From positions 5,766,001-5,830,000 of the forward strand of contig NZ_CP054932.1 of NCBI RefSeq assembly GCF_013364275.1: a stretch of DNA of 64,000 bases, read 5' to 3'. Positions 1-8,626 of the stretch are shown one piece after another. Below the pieces are notes generated by a model. The model was given only the letters and a program-made list of their open reading frames with translations, ran no database searches and had not been told where the DNA came from. A program made the translations under genes and the position numbers. The DNA is from Actinomadura sp. NAK00032 (GTDB taxonomy: Bacteria > Actinomycetota > Actinomycetes > Streptosporangiales > Streptosporangiaceae). How positions within the stretch are numbered: the stretch's first letter is position 1; every line of letters starts with the position of its first letter.

Positions 1-206
1 ACATCCTCGCGCTGCTCACCGGCAAGAAGGTGAAGGCGCTCGTCTACAACTCCCAGACCAGCGGACCGCAGACCGAGCAGGTCGAGAAGACCGCCAAGGA
101 GAGCGGCGTGCCCGTCGTGCCGGTCACCGAGACGCTGCCCGAGGGCACCGACTACATCACCTGGATGGACGGCAACATCGCCGCGCTGGGGAAGGCGCTG
201 TCGTGA
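1..206 (+). CDS. Metal ABC transporter substrate-binding protein, C-terminal fragment
   Basis: This is the last 67 residues of a gene that begins before the window; the reading frame starts at base 3. The segment LVYNSQTSGPQTEQV followed by a short helix and the motif TDYITWM matches the C-terminal lobe of cluster-9 (ZnuA/TroA/AztC-like) solute-binding proteins, which capture Zn2+ or Mn2+ outside the membrane. The stop codon overlaps the GTG of the ATPase gene, and a permease gene follows, so this is the first visible gene of a three-gene importer operon. The metal is inferred as zinc from the family. The metal-binding histidines and any signal peptide lie outside the window and cannot be checked. 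Confidence 0.85.
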   Translation, partial: ILALLTGKKVKALVYNSQTSGPQTEQVEKTAKESGVPVVPVTETLPEGTDYITWMDGNIAALGKALS

Positions 207-841
207 TAGCCATGCGCGACGCCGCCCTCTCCTACGGGGAGCGGACGGTGTGGAAGGGGCTGGACCTCGATGTGGCGGCGGGCGAGTTCCTCGTCGTCCT
301 CGGGCACAACGGGTCGGGCAAGACCAGCCTGCTGCGGGTGCTGCTCGGGCTGCAGCGGCTGACGGCGGGGACGGTCACCGTGCAGGGGCGCCCGCCGCGC
401 CGGGGCAGCGACCTCGTCGGCTACGTCCCGCAGCACCGGGCCGTCCCGCCGCACACCCCGCTGCGGGCCCGCGACCTGGTGCGGTTCGGCATCGACGGGC
501 ACCGGTGGGGGCCGCGGCGCCGCCCCCGGGAGGCGCGCCGCCGGGTCGAGGAGGCGCTGCGCGACGTGGGCGCCGCGGCCTACGCGGACGTCCCGCTCGA
601 CGTGCTGTCGGGCGGCGAGCTGCAGCGGGTCCGGATCGCGCAGGCGCTCGCGACCGGGCCGCGCATCCTGCTGTGCGACGAGCCCCTCGCGTCGCTGGAC
701 GCCGAGCACCAGCGGATCGTGGCCGGGCTCGTCGAGCGGCGCCGCCGCGAGCACGGCACGGCGGTCGTGTTCGTCACGCACGAGGTCGAGCCCGTCGCGC
801 CGTTCGCCGACCGGGTGCTGGAGCTGGGTGAGGCGGCGTGA
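203..841 (+). CDS. Metal (Zn/Mn) ABC transporter ATP-binding protein
   Basis: This is the cytoplasmic ATPase that powers a metal importer. All ABC landmarks are present: Walker A GHNGSGKTS (residues 34-42), signature LSGGE (135-139), Walker B ILLCDE (155-160) and the switch histidine in VTHE (H193). At 212 residues it is short but normal for the ZnuC/AztA group. The GTG at 203 overlaps the upstream stop as GTGA, which favours translational coupling; an in-frame ATG at 212 is an alternative start. The stop overlaps the permease GTG in the same way. The metal specificity is inferred from the neighbouring substrate-binding protein, not from this sequence. Confidence 0.93.
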   Translation: MIAMRDAALSYGERTVWKGLDLDVAAGEFLVVLGHNGSGKTSLLRVLLGLQRLTAGTVTVQGRPPRRGSDLVGYVPQHRAVPPHTPLRARDLVRFGIDGHRWGPRRRPREARRRVEEALRDVGAAAYADVPLDVLSGGELQRVRIAQALATGPRILLCDEPLASLDAEHQRIVAGLVERRRREHGTAVVFVTHEVEPVAPFADRVLELGEAA

Positions 842-1731
842 GCTGGCACGAGATCTGGCACGAGATCTTCAACTTCGAGGACTACGGGGCGCTGCTCGGG
901 CTCGTCCGCAACTCGCTCATCGCGGGCGCCGTGCTCGGGCTCGTCGGCGGGCTCGCCGGCACGTTCGTCATCATGCGCGACCTCCCGTTCGCCGTGCACG
1001 GCATCAGCGAGCTGTCGTTCGCCGGCGCGGCGGGCGCGCTGCTGCTCGGCCTGAGCGTGGCGGGCGGCTCGGTCGTGGGCGCGCTGGCCGCCGCGGCGCT
1101 GATCGGGCTGCTCGGCGCGAAGGCGCGCGACCGCGGCTCGGTCATCGGCGTGCTGATGCCGTTCGGGCTGGGGCTCGGCGTGCTGTTCCTGTCCCTCTAC
1201 AAGGGCCGGTCGGCCAACAAGTTCGGCCTGCTCACCGGGCAGATCGTCGCGATCGACACGCCGCGGCTGTCGTGGCTGCTCGGCACGTCGGCGGTCGTGC
1301 TGGTGTGCCTCGCGCTCATGTGGCGCCCGCTGGCGTTCGCCAGCCTCGACCCGGACGTGGCGGCGGCGCGGGGCGTCCCGGTGCGGGCGCTCGCGCCGGC
1401 GTTCACGCTCGTGCTCGGGCTCGCGGTCGCGGTGTCGGTGCAGGTGGTCGGGGCGCTGCTGGTGCTCGCGCTGCTCTGCACGCCGGCCGCAGCGGCGGTG
1501 CGGGTCACCGCGTCGCCGGTGCTCGTACCGGTGCTGAGCACGGTGTTCGCGACCGTGTCGGTGGTGGGCGGGATCCTGCTGTCGATCGGCTCCAGCATCC
1601 CCGTCAGCCCGTACGTGACGACGATCTCGTTCGCGCTGTACGCGGTGTGCCGCGCGGCCGGGGCGGTCCGCGCGCGGCGGGGCTGGACGGCGCGGCGCGC
1701 CGCGCCGCGCCCGGACGCGGTGCCCGCCTGA
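838..1731 (+). CDS. Metal ABC transporter permease (ZnuB/AztB-like)
   Basis: This is a 297-residue integral membrane protein of the ABC-3 family that forms the channel of the metal importer. It has about eight hydrophobic segments, beginning with a helix near residues 25-45 (SLIAGAVLGLVGGLAGTFVI). The conserved family region around ARDRGSVIGVLMPFGLGLGVLFLSL would contact the ATPase. The GTG start overlaps the ATPase stop codon (GTGA). A GC-rich hairpin just after the stop suggests the operon ends here. The C-terminal tail is rich in Arg and Ala and is probably cytoplasmic. I saw no Zur-like operator, because the promoter is upstream of the window. Confidence 0.92.
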   Translation: MSWHEIWHEIFNFEDYGALLGLVRNSLIAGAVLGLVGGLAGTFVIMRDLPFAVHGISELSFAGAAGALLLGLSVAGGSVVGALAAAALIGLLGAKARDRGSVIGVLMPFGLGLGVLFLSLYKGRSANKFGLLTGQIVAIDTPRLSWLLGTSAVVLVCLALMWRPLAFASLDPDVAAARGVPVRALAPAFTLVLGLAVAVSVQVVGALLVLALLCTPAAAAVRVTASPVLVPVLSTVFATVSVVGGILLSIGSSIPVSPYVTTISFALYAVCRAAGAVRARRGWTARRAAPRPDAVPA

Positions 1732-1752
1732 TCGTTCCCACAGGAACTCTTG

Positions 1753-1785
1753 GTGCCCGCCCGGTGCCGCGCGCCGGGCGGGCAC
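1753..1785 (+). terminator. GC-rich hairpin after the metal ABC operon
   Basis: A perfect 12-bp stem (GTGCCCGCCCGG pairing with CCGGGCGGGCAC) surrounds a 9-nt loop, 21 bp after the permease stop. There is no T-tract, which is usual for actinobacterial terminators. It probably ends the metal-transport operon and separates it from the MreB-like gene. Confidence 0.65.
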
Positions 1786-1928
1786 TCCACCGCGTCCGAC
1801 GTTCCGGACATGCCGGATCAGTGATCACCGGGTCGTTGCGATTCGCTTACCCGCCCGTGGGCATCGCCGCAGGCCGCAAGGGCATCAACAAGACTCTTGC
1901 GACTTTCGGGGCGATTGGGAGGGACGCG

Positions 1929-2987
1929 ATGTGGGATTTCGCGGGCCGTGACACCGCTATCGACCTGGGCAGCGACACCGTGCGCATGCACGTGCGGGAC
2001 CGCGGCGTGGTGTGCCGCGAGCCGTCCGTGCTCGCCCGCTCCCGGGACACCGGGCACATCCTCGCGCTGGGGCGGCCCGCGCGGGAGATGGCCGGGCGCA
2101 ACCCCGACGTCACGCTCGTCAGGCCGATCCGGGCGGGTGCGCCGACCGAGACCGACGAGGCCGAGTACCTGATGCGGCACCTCGTCCGCCGGCACCACCG
2201 CCGCCACTACACCGCCCGCCCCCGGCTCGTCGTCACGGTGCCGAGCGGGATGACCTCCGTGCACTACCGGGCCCTGCAGTTCTCCGCCTACCAGGCCGGC
2301 GCGCGGCGCCTCACGCTCGTGCCGACGCCCATCGCCGCGGCGATCGGGATGGGGATGACCTCGTCCACGCGGCCCGAGATCGCCGTCATCGCCTGCGTCG
2401 GCGCGGACGTCACCGACACCGGCGTCATCGCGTTCGGCGGGCTCGTCACCTCGCACACCGCCCGCGTCGGCGGCTCCGCGCTGGACCGCGCGATCGTCGC
2501 GATGGTCCGGCGCGAGCACGGCGTGGCGCTGTCGCAGTCCGCCGCCGAGCGGGCGAAGCTGGAGGTCGGGGCGGTGCCGCCGCTCGGCCGGCGGCCGGTC
2601 CGGCAGACCGTGGTGACCGGCCGCGACATCAGCACCGGGATGCCGCGCGAGGTCGTCCTGACCACGCTGGACATCGGCCGCGCGATCGCCGGGCCGGTGA
2701 CGGAGATCGTGGACGCGATCCGGGCGGGCCTCACCGGCTGCTCCCCCGAGATCTCCGGCGACCTGGTCAGCGTCGGCATCACGCTCACCGGCGGCTGCGC
2801 GCAGCTGCCCGGCCTGGAGCGGATGATCCGGGAGCGGACCGGGCTGGAGGCGCGGATCGGCGACGACACCGGCGACGCGGCGGTGCTCGGCGCCGGGGAG
2901 GTGCTGCGCTCGGCCGGCAGCGGCGAGCCGTCGGCGCGCAAGTCCTCGCCGCGCCCGCACGTGCTGACCACCCTGCCCGAGTACTGA
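1929..2987 (+). CDS. MreB/Mbl-like actin-family protein
   Basis: This 352-residue protein resembles the bacterial actin MreB and its Mbl paralogues. The phosphate-1 loop is DLGSDTVR (residues 12-19). The second half carries MreB-like stretches such as RVGGSALDRAIV and a late ITLTGGCAQLPGLERMI phosphate-2-type loop near residues 290-305. Several usual MreB positions differ; the DTG-type loop reads GADVTDTGV, for example. Streptomycetes have a shorter Mbl besides MreB, involved in sporulation wall synthesis, and that role is plausible here. The gene stands alone without mreC, mreD or pbp2. The ATG at 1929 follows a good ribosome-binding site (GGGAGG), so I prefer it although the frame stays open far upstream. 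Confidence 0.8.
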   Translation: MWDFAGRDTAIDLGSDTVRMHVRDRGVVCREPSVLARSRDTGHILALGRPAREMAGRNPDVTLVRPIRAGAPTETDEAEYLMRHLVRRHHRRHYTARPRLVVTVPSGMTSVHYRALQFSAYQAGARRLTLVPTPIAAAIGMGMTSSTRPEIAVIACVGADVTDTGVIAFGGLVTSHTARVGGSALDRAIVAMVRREHGVALSQSAAERAKLEVGAVPPLGRRPVRQTVVTGRDISTGMPREVVLTTLDIGRAIAGPVTEIVDAIRAGLTGCSPEISGDLVSVGITLTGGCAQLPGLERMIRERTGLEARIGDDTGDAAVLGAGEVLRSAGSGEPSARKSSPRPHVLTTLPEY

Positions 2988-3035
2988 GCACCCTGCCCGG
3001 GCCGGCGGGCGCGTCGCCCCGGACCGGCGCCCGGT

Positions 3036-3041
3036 TAGACT
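3036..3041 (+). promoter_or_regulatory. Probable -10 box of a leaderless metallo-hydrolase gene
   Basis: TAGACT lies 8 nt before the ATG at 3050, where no ribosome-binding site is visible. This spacing would place the transcript start at the start codon, as in leaderless actinobacterial genes. Confidence 0.5.
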
Positions 3042-3049
3042 GCGCCGTC

Positions 3050-3988
3050 ATGAGCGACGCGCCCGGCCTCGACGGCCCCGGAAGCCCCCGCCTGGAGGAG
3101 GTGTCGGACGGGATCTTCGCCTACGTCCAGCCCGACGGCACCTGGTGGATCAACAACACCGGGTTCCTCGCCGGGGCGCGCGGGGTCGTCAGCGTCGACG
3201 CGTGCTCGACCGAGCGCCGCACCCGCGCCTACCTGGAGGCGATCCGGTCGGTGTCGGACCGGCCCGTCCGGACGCTGGTCAACACCCACCACCACGGCGA
3301 CCACACGTTCGGCAACTACCTGTTCCCCGGCGCCACCATCGTCGGCCACGAGCGGACTCGGGAGGGCGCGCTCGCCTGGGGCCGGCCGTTCGACGAGCCG
3401 TTCTGGACGAAAGTGGACTGGGGCGACGTCGAGATCGAGCCGCCGTTCCTCACCTACGCCGACGGCGTGACGCTGTGGGTGGACGACCTGCGCTGCGAGG
3501 TCCGGCATGTGGGGACGCCCGCGCACACCACCAACGACTCCATCGTCTGGATCCCGGGCCGCCGCGTCCTGTTCTGCGGCGACCTGCTGTTCAACGGCGG
3601 CACCCCGTTCCTGATGCAGGGGTCGGTCGCCGGGGCGATCCGGGTGCTGGAGGAGGTGGTCGCCCCGCTCGGCGCGGAGACGATCGTCCCCGGGCACGGC
3701 CCGGTCGGCGGCCCCGAGCTGATCGACGGCGTCATCGCCTACGCGCGGTTCGTGCAGGCGACGGCCGCCGCGGCGAAGCCGGCCGGGCTGTCGCCGCTGG
3801 AGGCCGCGCGGGAGGCCGGGCTCGGCCCGTTCGCGGAGCTGACCGACGCCGAGCGGCTCGTCGGCAACCTGCACCGCGCCTACGCCGAGCTGGACGGCCT
3901 CGCACCGGGCGGCGAGATCGACATCGCCGCCGCCCTCGGCGACATGATCGCCTACAACGGCGGCCGTCCCCTCACCTGCCGCGCCTGA
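3050..3988 (+). CDS. Metallo-beta-lactamase-fold hydrolase
   Basis: This 312-residue cytoplasmic protein has the metallo-beta-lactamase fold. The zinc-binding motif HxHxDH is present as HHHGDH at residues 80-85, with a later histidine in HVGTPAHTTNDSI, an aspartate in FCGDLLFNGG and a final histidine in IVPGHGPVGG. The layout is like that of the broad cyclase/hydrolase-type subfamily, whose substrates are diverse; none can be assigned here. There is no signal peptide. The gene overlaps the 3' end of the converging FUSC gene by 17 bp. The start is set by the conserved N-terminus and the leaderless promoter just upstream. Confidence 0.88.
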   Translation: MSDAPGLDGPGSPRLEEVSDGIFAYVQPDGTWWINNTGFLAGARGVVSVDACSTERRTRAYLEAIRSVSDRPVRTLVNTHHHGDHTFGNYLFPGATIVGHERTREGALAWGRPFDEPFWTKVDWGDVEIEPPFLTYADGVTLWVDDLRCEVRHVGTPAHTTNDSIVWIPGRRVLFCGDLLFNGGTPFLMQGSVAGAIRVLEEVVAPLGAETIVPGHGPVGGPELIDGVIAYARFVQATAAAAKPAGLSPLEAAREAGLGPFAELTDAERLVGNLHRAYAELDGLAPGGEIDIAAALGDMIAYNGGRPLTCRA

Positions 3989-5144
3989 CCCGGCCGGGCC
4001 GCCGCCGGACGAGGCGCCGCAGGAGGGGCGGCAGCCGGATCGCACCGGGCGGCGCGGGCACGTCGTACCGGCCGGCGCCGCTCCACACCGCCGCCCGCGC
4101 CTCGGCCGCGTCCACGCCGGCGAACATGAGCACGTCCACGGCCGCCATCCGCAGCGCGGCGGCCGCGTCCCGGCCGGAGGCGACGCTCTCCAGGTCCGGG
4201 TCGCCGGCCCGCGCCGCCAGCGCGACCGCCCGCTCGGCGGCGCGCCGGCGGGCGGCGTGGCCGCCTGGGTCGGCGGCCAGGTCGCGCACGATCGCGGCGA
4301 GGTCCGCGACGGCCGGGACGAGCGTGCGGCGCTGCTCCGGGCCGGCGGTGAGCGCGGTGCGCGCCACGAGGACGCCGCTCCCGCCGAGCAGGTCGAGCCG
4401 GGCGGCGGCCGCGGCCTCCCGCGCCGTCACGGCGCGCCGCGTCCGCCACGCCAGCGAGTACCGCGGCACGGACGTGCTGGCCTCGGCGGCGCGGGCGAGT
4501 TCGGCGAGCCTGTCGCGCTGCTCGCGCAGCCGGTTCAGCGCCTCCTCGCGCAGCGGGTCGTCGTCCTCGCGCAGCGCCCGGACGGTGCGGTCGAGCCCGT
4601 CGGCCATGCCGTCCAGGGCGGCGCTCTCGGCACGCCGCAGCAGCGCGAGGGGCTCGGGGGTGAACAGCAGCTGGCTGAACACCAGCGCGACGCCCGCGCC
4701 GATCAGCGCGTCCACGATCCGGAAGGGGCCCGCCTGCCCGCCCGCGGAGGTGACGGTGAGGATCGCGGACGCGGCGGACTGCGCGACCACCAGCGCCGAC
4801 TCGGTGACCGCGCGGGCCAGCACCATCGAACCGAACACGGCGAGGGCCAGGGTGCCGTAGCCGCCGCCGAGCGCGAGCACGGTCAGCTCGCCGAAGCCGA
4901 TGCCCAGCACCACGCCGGCCAGCAGCCGCACCGCGTTGACCCCGCGCCGGCCGCGCGCGGTGTTCAGCGCGACGACCGCGGCGATCGGCGCGAAGAAGGG
5001 GTCGGTGTGCGGGCCGAACAGCTTCGCGATGATCCAGGCGAGGGTCGCGGCGGCGGTCTGCTGCGCGATCGGCCACGCCCCGGACCGCACCCGCCGCCAG
5101 GCGTCGGCGCCGCCCGCCCGCAGCCGCGCCCGGCCGGGCGTCAT
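3972..5144 (-). CDS. FUSC-family membrane protein (aromatic acid exporter-like)
   Basis: This 390-residue protein has an N-terminal cluster of membrane helices (about residues 22-160) that includes WPIAQQTAAATLAWIIAKLF and DPFFAPIAAVVALN, the hallmark of the FUSC/ArAE fold. A long, Arg- and Ala-rich, mainly helical cytoplasmic half follows. Family members such as AaeB are linked to efflux of aromatic acids, but the substrate here is unknown. The ATG overlaps the stop of the upstream sugar-porter gene (ATGA), so the two are probably co-translated. A second FUSC-like gene lies at 35509. I chose ATG 5144 because of this overlap; the frame is open far upstream inside the MFS gene. Confidence 0.82.
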   Translation of the reverse strand: MTPGRARLRAGGADAWRRVRSGAWPIAQQTAAATLAWIIAKLFGPHTDPFFAPIAAVVALNTARGRRGVNAVRLLAGVVLGIGFGELTVLALGGGYGTLALAVFGSMVLARAVTESALVVAQSAASAILTVTSAGGQAGPFRIVDALIGAGVALVFSQLLFTPEPLALLRRAESAALDGMADGLDRTVRALREDDDPLREEALNRLREQRDRLAELARAAEASTSVPRYSLAWRTRRAVTAREAAAAARLDLLGGSGVLVARTALTAGPEQRRTLVPAVADLAAIVRDLAADPGGHAARRRAAERAVALAARAGDPDLESVASGRDAAAALRMAAVDVLMFAGVDAAEARAAVWSGAGRYDVPAPPGAIRLPPLLRRLVRRRPGRVRRGR

Positions 5145-6577
5145 CCAGCGGTGGCGCCGCCCCGCCGGCGGCCGAAGCGGCGGAGCAGGTCGGCGTCCAC
5201 CTCGGCGAACTCGCGCCCCCGCGTCTCCGGGACGAACCGCGCCGTGAACAGCAGCCCGGCCAGCGCGATCGCCGCGAAGATCCAGAACGTCTCGCCCTCG
5301 CCGATCACCTTCGCGATGGGCAGGAACACCAGGCTCACCACGAAGTTGGAGGCCCAGTTGACGGCGGTGGACGCGCCGGAGCCGGTCGCGCGGGCCGGCC
5401 CGGGGAAGATCTCGCCGATGATCGCCCAGAAGACGGGCCCCATCCCGACGGCGAACCCGGCGATGTAGAGGACCATGAACACCAGCGACGGCCCGGCCGG
5501 CCAGCCGGCCACGAACGCCAGCCCCAGCAGCACCATCGTGACCGTCATCGCCCCGAGCGAGAACAGCAGCAGGGCCCGGCGGCCGGCCCGCTCGATGAGC
5601 CGCACCGCCACCACCGTCATCAGCAGGTTGATGACGCCGATGGCGATGGAGTAGTAGATCGAGTTGGCGGCGCTCAGCCCGGTCCGCTCGATGATCGTCG
5701 GCGCGTAGTAGATGATCGTGTTGATCCCGCCGAACTGCTGGACGGCGGCGAGCACGACGCCGACGGTCAGCGCGGGCCGGATCCGGGCCGACAGCAGGGC
5801 CCGCCACCCCGAGCGCCCGCCGTCCTCGCGGGACCGGTCCCGCGCCGCCGCGAGCCGCCGTTCGATGAGCCGGTCGGCGGTGTCCTCGTCGGTGACCGAG
5901 GCGATCAGCCGGCGGGCCCGCGCCCGGCCGCGGCGGCCGCCGGCGGCGAGCAGCCACGCCGGGGACTCCGGGATCCACCAGAGCGCCGCGGCGACCATCA
6001 CCAGGGCGGGCACGGCGCCGCAGGCGATCATCGCGCGCCAGTCGCCGGGGCCGGCGAACGCGACGTTGACCATGTAGGCGACGAGGATGCCGACCGTGAT
6101 GAGCAGCTGGTTCAGGGTCAGCACGCTGCCCCGGATCGCGGGCGGGGCGATCTCGGAGAGGTAGACCGGGACGGTCGCGGAGGCGGCGCCCACGGCGAGC
6201 CCGAGGACGAGCCGGCCGCCGAGCAGCATCGGCAGCCCGGTCGCCAAGGCCGCGATCGCGGTCCCGGCGAGGAAGACGAGCCCTTCGACGCCGAGCGCCC
6301 GGCGCCGGCCGATCCGGTCGGCGAGGCGGCCGGACAGCAGCGCGCCCGCCATGGCGCCGAGCACCAGGAGGCTGACGACGCTGCCCTGCTCGAAGGAGTT
6401 GAGGGAGAAGTCGGTCCGGATGAACAGCAGCGCACCGGAGATCACGCCGGTGTCGAAGCCGAACAGGAAGCCCCCGACGGCGATCAGGACCGCCCATCTC
6501 CAGATCTTGCGCAGCCCTTCGGGCGTGACCTCCTCGAGCGGTCCCTCGTGAATCCGCGCCCGCGAAAAACCCTGCAT
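5141..6577 (-). CDS. Sugar-porter-family MFS transporter
   Basis: This 478-residue, 12-helix permease belongs to the sugar porter family (XylE, GalP, GLUT). It shows FGFDTGVISGALLFI in helix 1, the loop GRLADRIGRRRAL, the signature PVYLSEIAPPAIRG, QQFGGINTIIYYAP in helix 7 and the C-terminal PETRGRE. These motifs are typical of proton-sugar symporters that take up hexoses, pentoses or inositol; the substrate is not resolved. The ATG at 6577 follows a G-rich stretch (GGGGGG), a plausible ribosome-binding site. It heads a two-gene unit with the FUSC protein. No sugar-catabolic gene is adjacent; the nearest candidate, ribokinase, is more than 50 kb away. Confidence 0.93.
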   Translation of the reverse strand: MQGFSRARIHEGPLEEVTPEGLRKIWRWAVLIAVGGFLFGFDTGVISGALLFIRTDFSLNSFEQGSVVSLLVLGAMAGALLSGRLADRIGRRRALGVEGLVFLAGTAIAALATGLPMLLGGRLVLGLAVGAASATVPVYLSEIAPPAIRGSVLTLNQLLITVGILVAYMVNVAFAGPGDWRAMIACGAVPALVMVAAALWWIPESPAWLLAAGGRRGRARARRLIASVTDEDTADRLIERRLAAARDRSREDGGRSGWRALLSARIRPALTVGVVLAAVQQFGGINTIIYYAPTIIERTGLSAANSIYYSIAIGVINLLMTVVAVRLIERAGRRALLLFSLGAMTVTMVLLGLAFVAGWPAGPSLVFMVLYIAGFAVGMGPVFWAIIGEIFPGPARATGSGASTAVNWASNFVVSLVFLPIAKVIGEGETFWIFAAIALAGLLFTARFVPETRGREFAEVDADLLRRFGRRRGGATAG

Positions 6578-6637
6578 GTGCGCCCCCCACCGCGCATTAC
6601 CCAGAGTCTCCGCATCGATACACGCGGTCGCGGACGA

Positions 6638-8626
6638 TCAGCGCAGTTCCGCCGTCGTCAGCAGGCGGATGTGGGCGGCGGCCCACGCGCGGACCGTGCG
6701 GTGCGGGTCGTCGGCGGCGAGCGCCGCCGCCAGGTCCGCGACGGAGGCGGCGGCGGTGCGGAGCCCGGCGCGGTCCAGGTCCCGCCCGGTGCGGGCGATC
6801 CGCTGCCGCAGGCCGGGCGTGGTGTGCAGGAGCCCCCGGTGCGCCGCCTCGGCGCAGGCGGCGAGGGCCTCCCCCAGGGCGTGCGTCAGCGGGTCGCGGG
6901 CGGCGGCGGCCGGGGCGTCGAGCGCCGCGGTGCCGTCGCCGGGCATCAGGTCGGGGACGACGGCGCCGTCCCCGGTCATCACGGCGAACGGGTCGATGAC
7001 GATGCCGCCGCGGTCCCTGCGGACGGCGCCGGTCACCAGGCGGGGGCCGCCCTCCAGCGCGGCGGCGAGCGCGTCGAGCGCGGCGGGGCGGTGCGGGCTG
7101 TAGTCGGCGGACACGACGGCGGCGGTCCCGGCGGCGTCCGCGACCACGGCCTCCAGGCGCTGCGCGCCGGGGTGGTAGCCGATGTCGCGGACCTCGGCGA
7201 CCGCGACGGCGCGGACCAGCTCCGCCGCGACCCGGGGCCGGACGAGGCGGGGCGGCAGCGCGTCCAGCGCGCGGGCCTCGGCCGCGAGGTCGCGGACGAG
7301 CAGCGCGGCGGGCAGGCTCTCCCAGGCGTCGCCGAGCGGCGTGACCGTGGTCTTCGCGATCCGGCCGGCGGTGACGCGGACGACGCGGCCGGCGCTGCGG
7401 GACGCGCTCTCCGACACGACGTTGGATGCGGCGAGCGACCGCAGCGGCACCCCGAGGATGCGGCGCCCGGCGAGGTCGGCGCCGGTGAGGCGGTCGCCGT
7501 CCGGGACGTCCCAGCGGCGTTTCAGGACGAGCGCCACGCCCGTGCCGGCGTGCGCGAGGTAGATGTCGGCGGTGCGGTGCGCGCCGGTGCCCGCGACGCG
7601 GCAGCCGAGCCCGACCAGCCGGACGCGGCGCAGCGGGGTCTCCGCGCGCTCGTCGGTGCCGAGCGCCTGGGTCCGGTCCGGGCCGCCGGCGGCGCGGTGC
7701 CGGGCATGGACCTCGGCGAGCAGCTCCGCGACCCGCGCGGGGTCGTGCTCGGCGCTGCGCTCGTGGTGGGCGGTGAGCTGGGCCGCCAGGTCCTCCAGCG
7801 CGGCGGCCGGCCAGTGCATGCCGCGTCCCGCGAGGTCGGCGGCGGTGCGGCCGAGCGCGGCGGCCGGCACCGGGCCCGCGTTCGCGGCGCCCTCCAGCAG
7901 GAGCTGCCCGGCCAGGTCGAGGGCGGCGTCGAGCACGGTGCCGCCGTCGCCGCGCGCCGCCCCCGGCGCGCCGCCGACGTCGAGGCGGACCTCGGCGCCG
8001 GTGAGGCCGCGCTCGTCGGCGGCGCGGAACGCCCAGGCGGCGAGCACGGTGACCTCGCCGCGCACCGCCGCGACGGCGTCGGTGTGGACGTAGCCCAGCT
8101 CGCCCGGCACGAGGAACCGGACGGTGCAGGACGGCAGCTCCACGTGGGCGACCGGGTCCTGCGCGGTGGGGCGGCGGAGCTTCGCCGAGTACCCGGCGCG
8201 GAAGGCGCGGCGGGCGGCGGTGAGGGCGCGCTGCCCGAGGACGCGGGCGAGCGCGTCGTCGTCGAACGCCCCCGGCGACCAGGACGCGTCCGCTTCCCCG
8301 GACTCGGCGTCGGCGTCGGGCTCGGCGGCCGGTTCGGCGGCCGCCGTCCGCTGGTAGGCGAGGACGAGGCAGATCCGGTGGCGGCACGTCCCGGTGGCGG
8401 CGCACGAGCAGGTCGCCGCCTCCAGCCCGGCGCCGGCGGGCAGGGACGTCTTCGTGCCGTCCGGGAAGGCGCCGTCGACGCCGCCGTCCGCGCCCACGGC
8501 GATCTCGGGGCCGTTCCCGGCGTCCAGGTCCTTCGCGGCGCGCTTGACGAGCCCCCGGTTGGCCAGGGCGGCGAGCGCGTCGGGGGTGAGCGAGAGCAGG
8601 TCGGCGCGGGCCGCGGGGCGGGTCAC
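6638..8626 (-). CDS. SWIM zinc-finger protein (YehQ-like)
   Basis: This 662-residue protein has a SWIM zinc finger near its N-terminus: C73-x-C75, C81-x-H83 in the segment CSCAATGTCRH. SWIM fingers bind nucleic acid or protein partners. The rest is a long Ala/Leu/Arg-rich region without a recognised enzyme motif. It is the last gene of the operon DUF4132-MoxR-DUF5682-VWA-SWIM, matching the position of E. coli yehQ. The GTG start overlaps the VWA stop by 4 bp (GTGA). The biochemical role is unknown; I infer a substrate- or nucleic-acid-recognising adaptor for the ATPase/VWA pair. The same frame runs open through the upstream gene, so the start rests on the overlap and on the SWIM position. Confidence 0.85.
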   Translation of the reverse strand: MTRPAARADLLSLTPDALAALANRGLVKRAAKDLDAGNGPEIAVGADGGVDGAFPDGTKTSLPAGAGLEAATCSCAATGTCRHRICLVLAYQRTAAAEPAAEPDADAESGEADASWSPGAFDDDALARVLGQRALTAARRAFRAGYSAKLRRPTAQDPVAHVELPSCTVRFLVPGELGYVHTDAVAAVRGEVTVLAAWAFRAADERGLTGAEVRLDVGGAPGAARGDGGTVLDAALDLAGQLLLEGAANAGPVPAAALGRTAADLAGRGMHWPAAALEDLAAQLTAHHERSAEHDPARVAELLAEVHARHRAAGGPDRTQALGTDERAETPLRRVRLVGLGCRVAGTGAHRTADIYLAHAGTGVALVLKRRWDVPDGDRLTGADLAGRRILGVPLRSLAASNVVSESASRSAGRVVRVTAGRIAKTTVTPLGDAWESLPAALLVRDLAAEARALDALPPRLVRPRVAAELVRAVAVAEVRDIGYHPGAQRLEAVVADAAGTAAVVSADYSPHRPAALDALAAALEGGPRLVTGAVRRDRGGIVIDPFAVMTGDGAVVPDLMPGDGTAALDAPAAAARDPLTHALGEALAACAEAAHRGLLHTTPGLRQRIARTGRDLDRAGLRTAAASVADLAAALAADDPHRTVRAWAAAHIRLLTTAELR

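Noticed and set aside
828..1928. An open frame continuing upstream of the MreB-like gene through the permease gene
   Set aside because: It lies in another frame of a clear permease gene, has no family similarity, and the ATG at 1929 has a good ribosome-binding site.
5141..6577. A functional sugar-uptake locus together with ribokinase
   Set aside because: Ribokinase is more than 50 kb away and no regulator or other sugar gene is adjacent.
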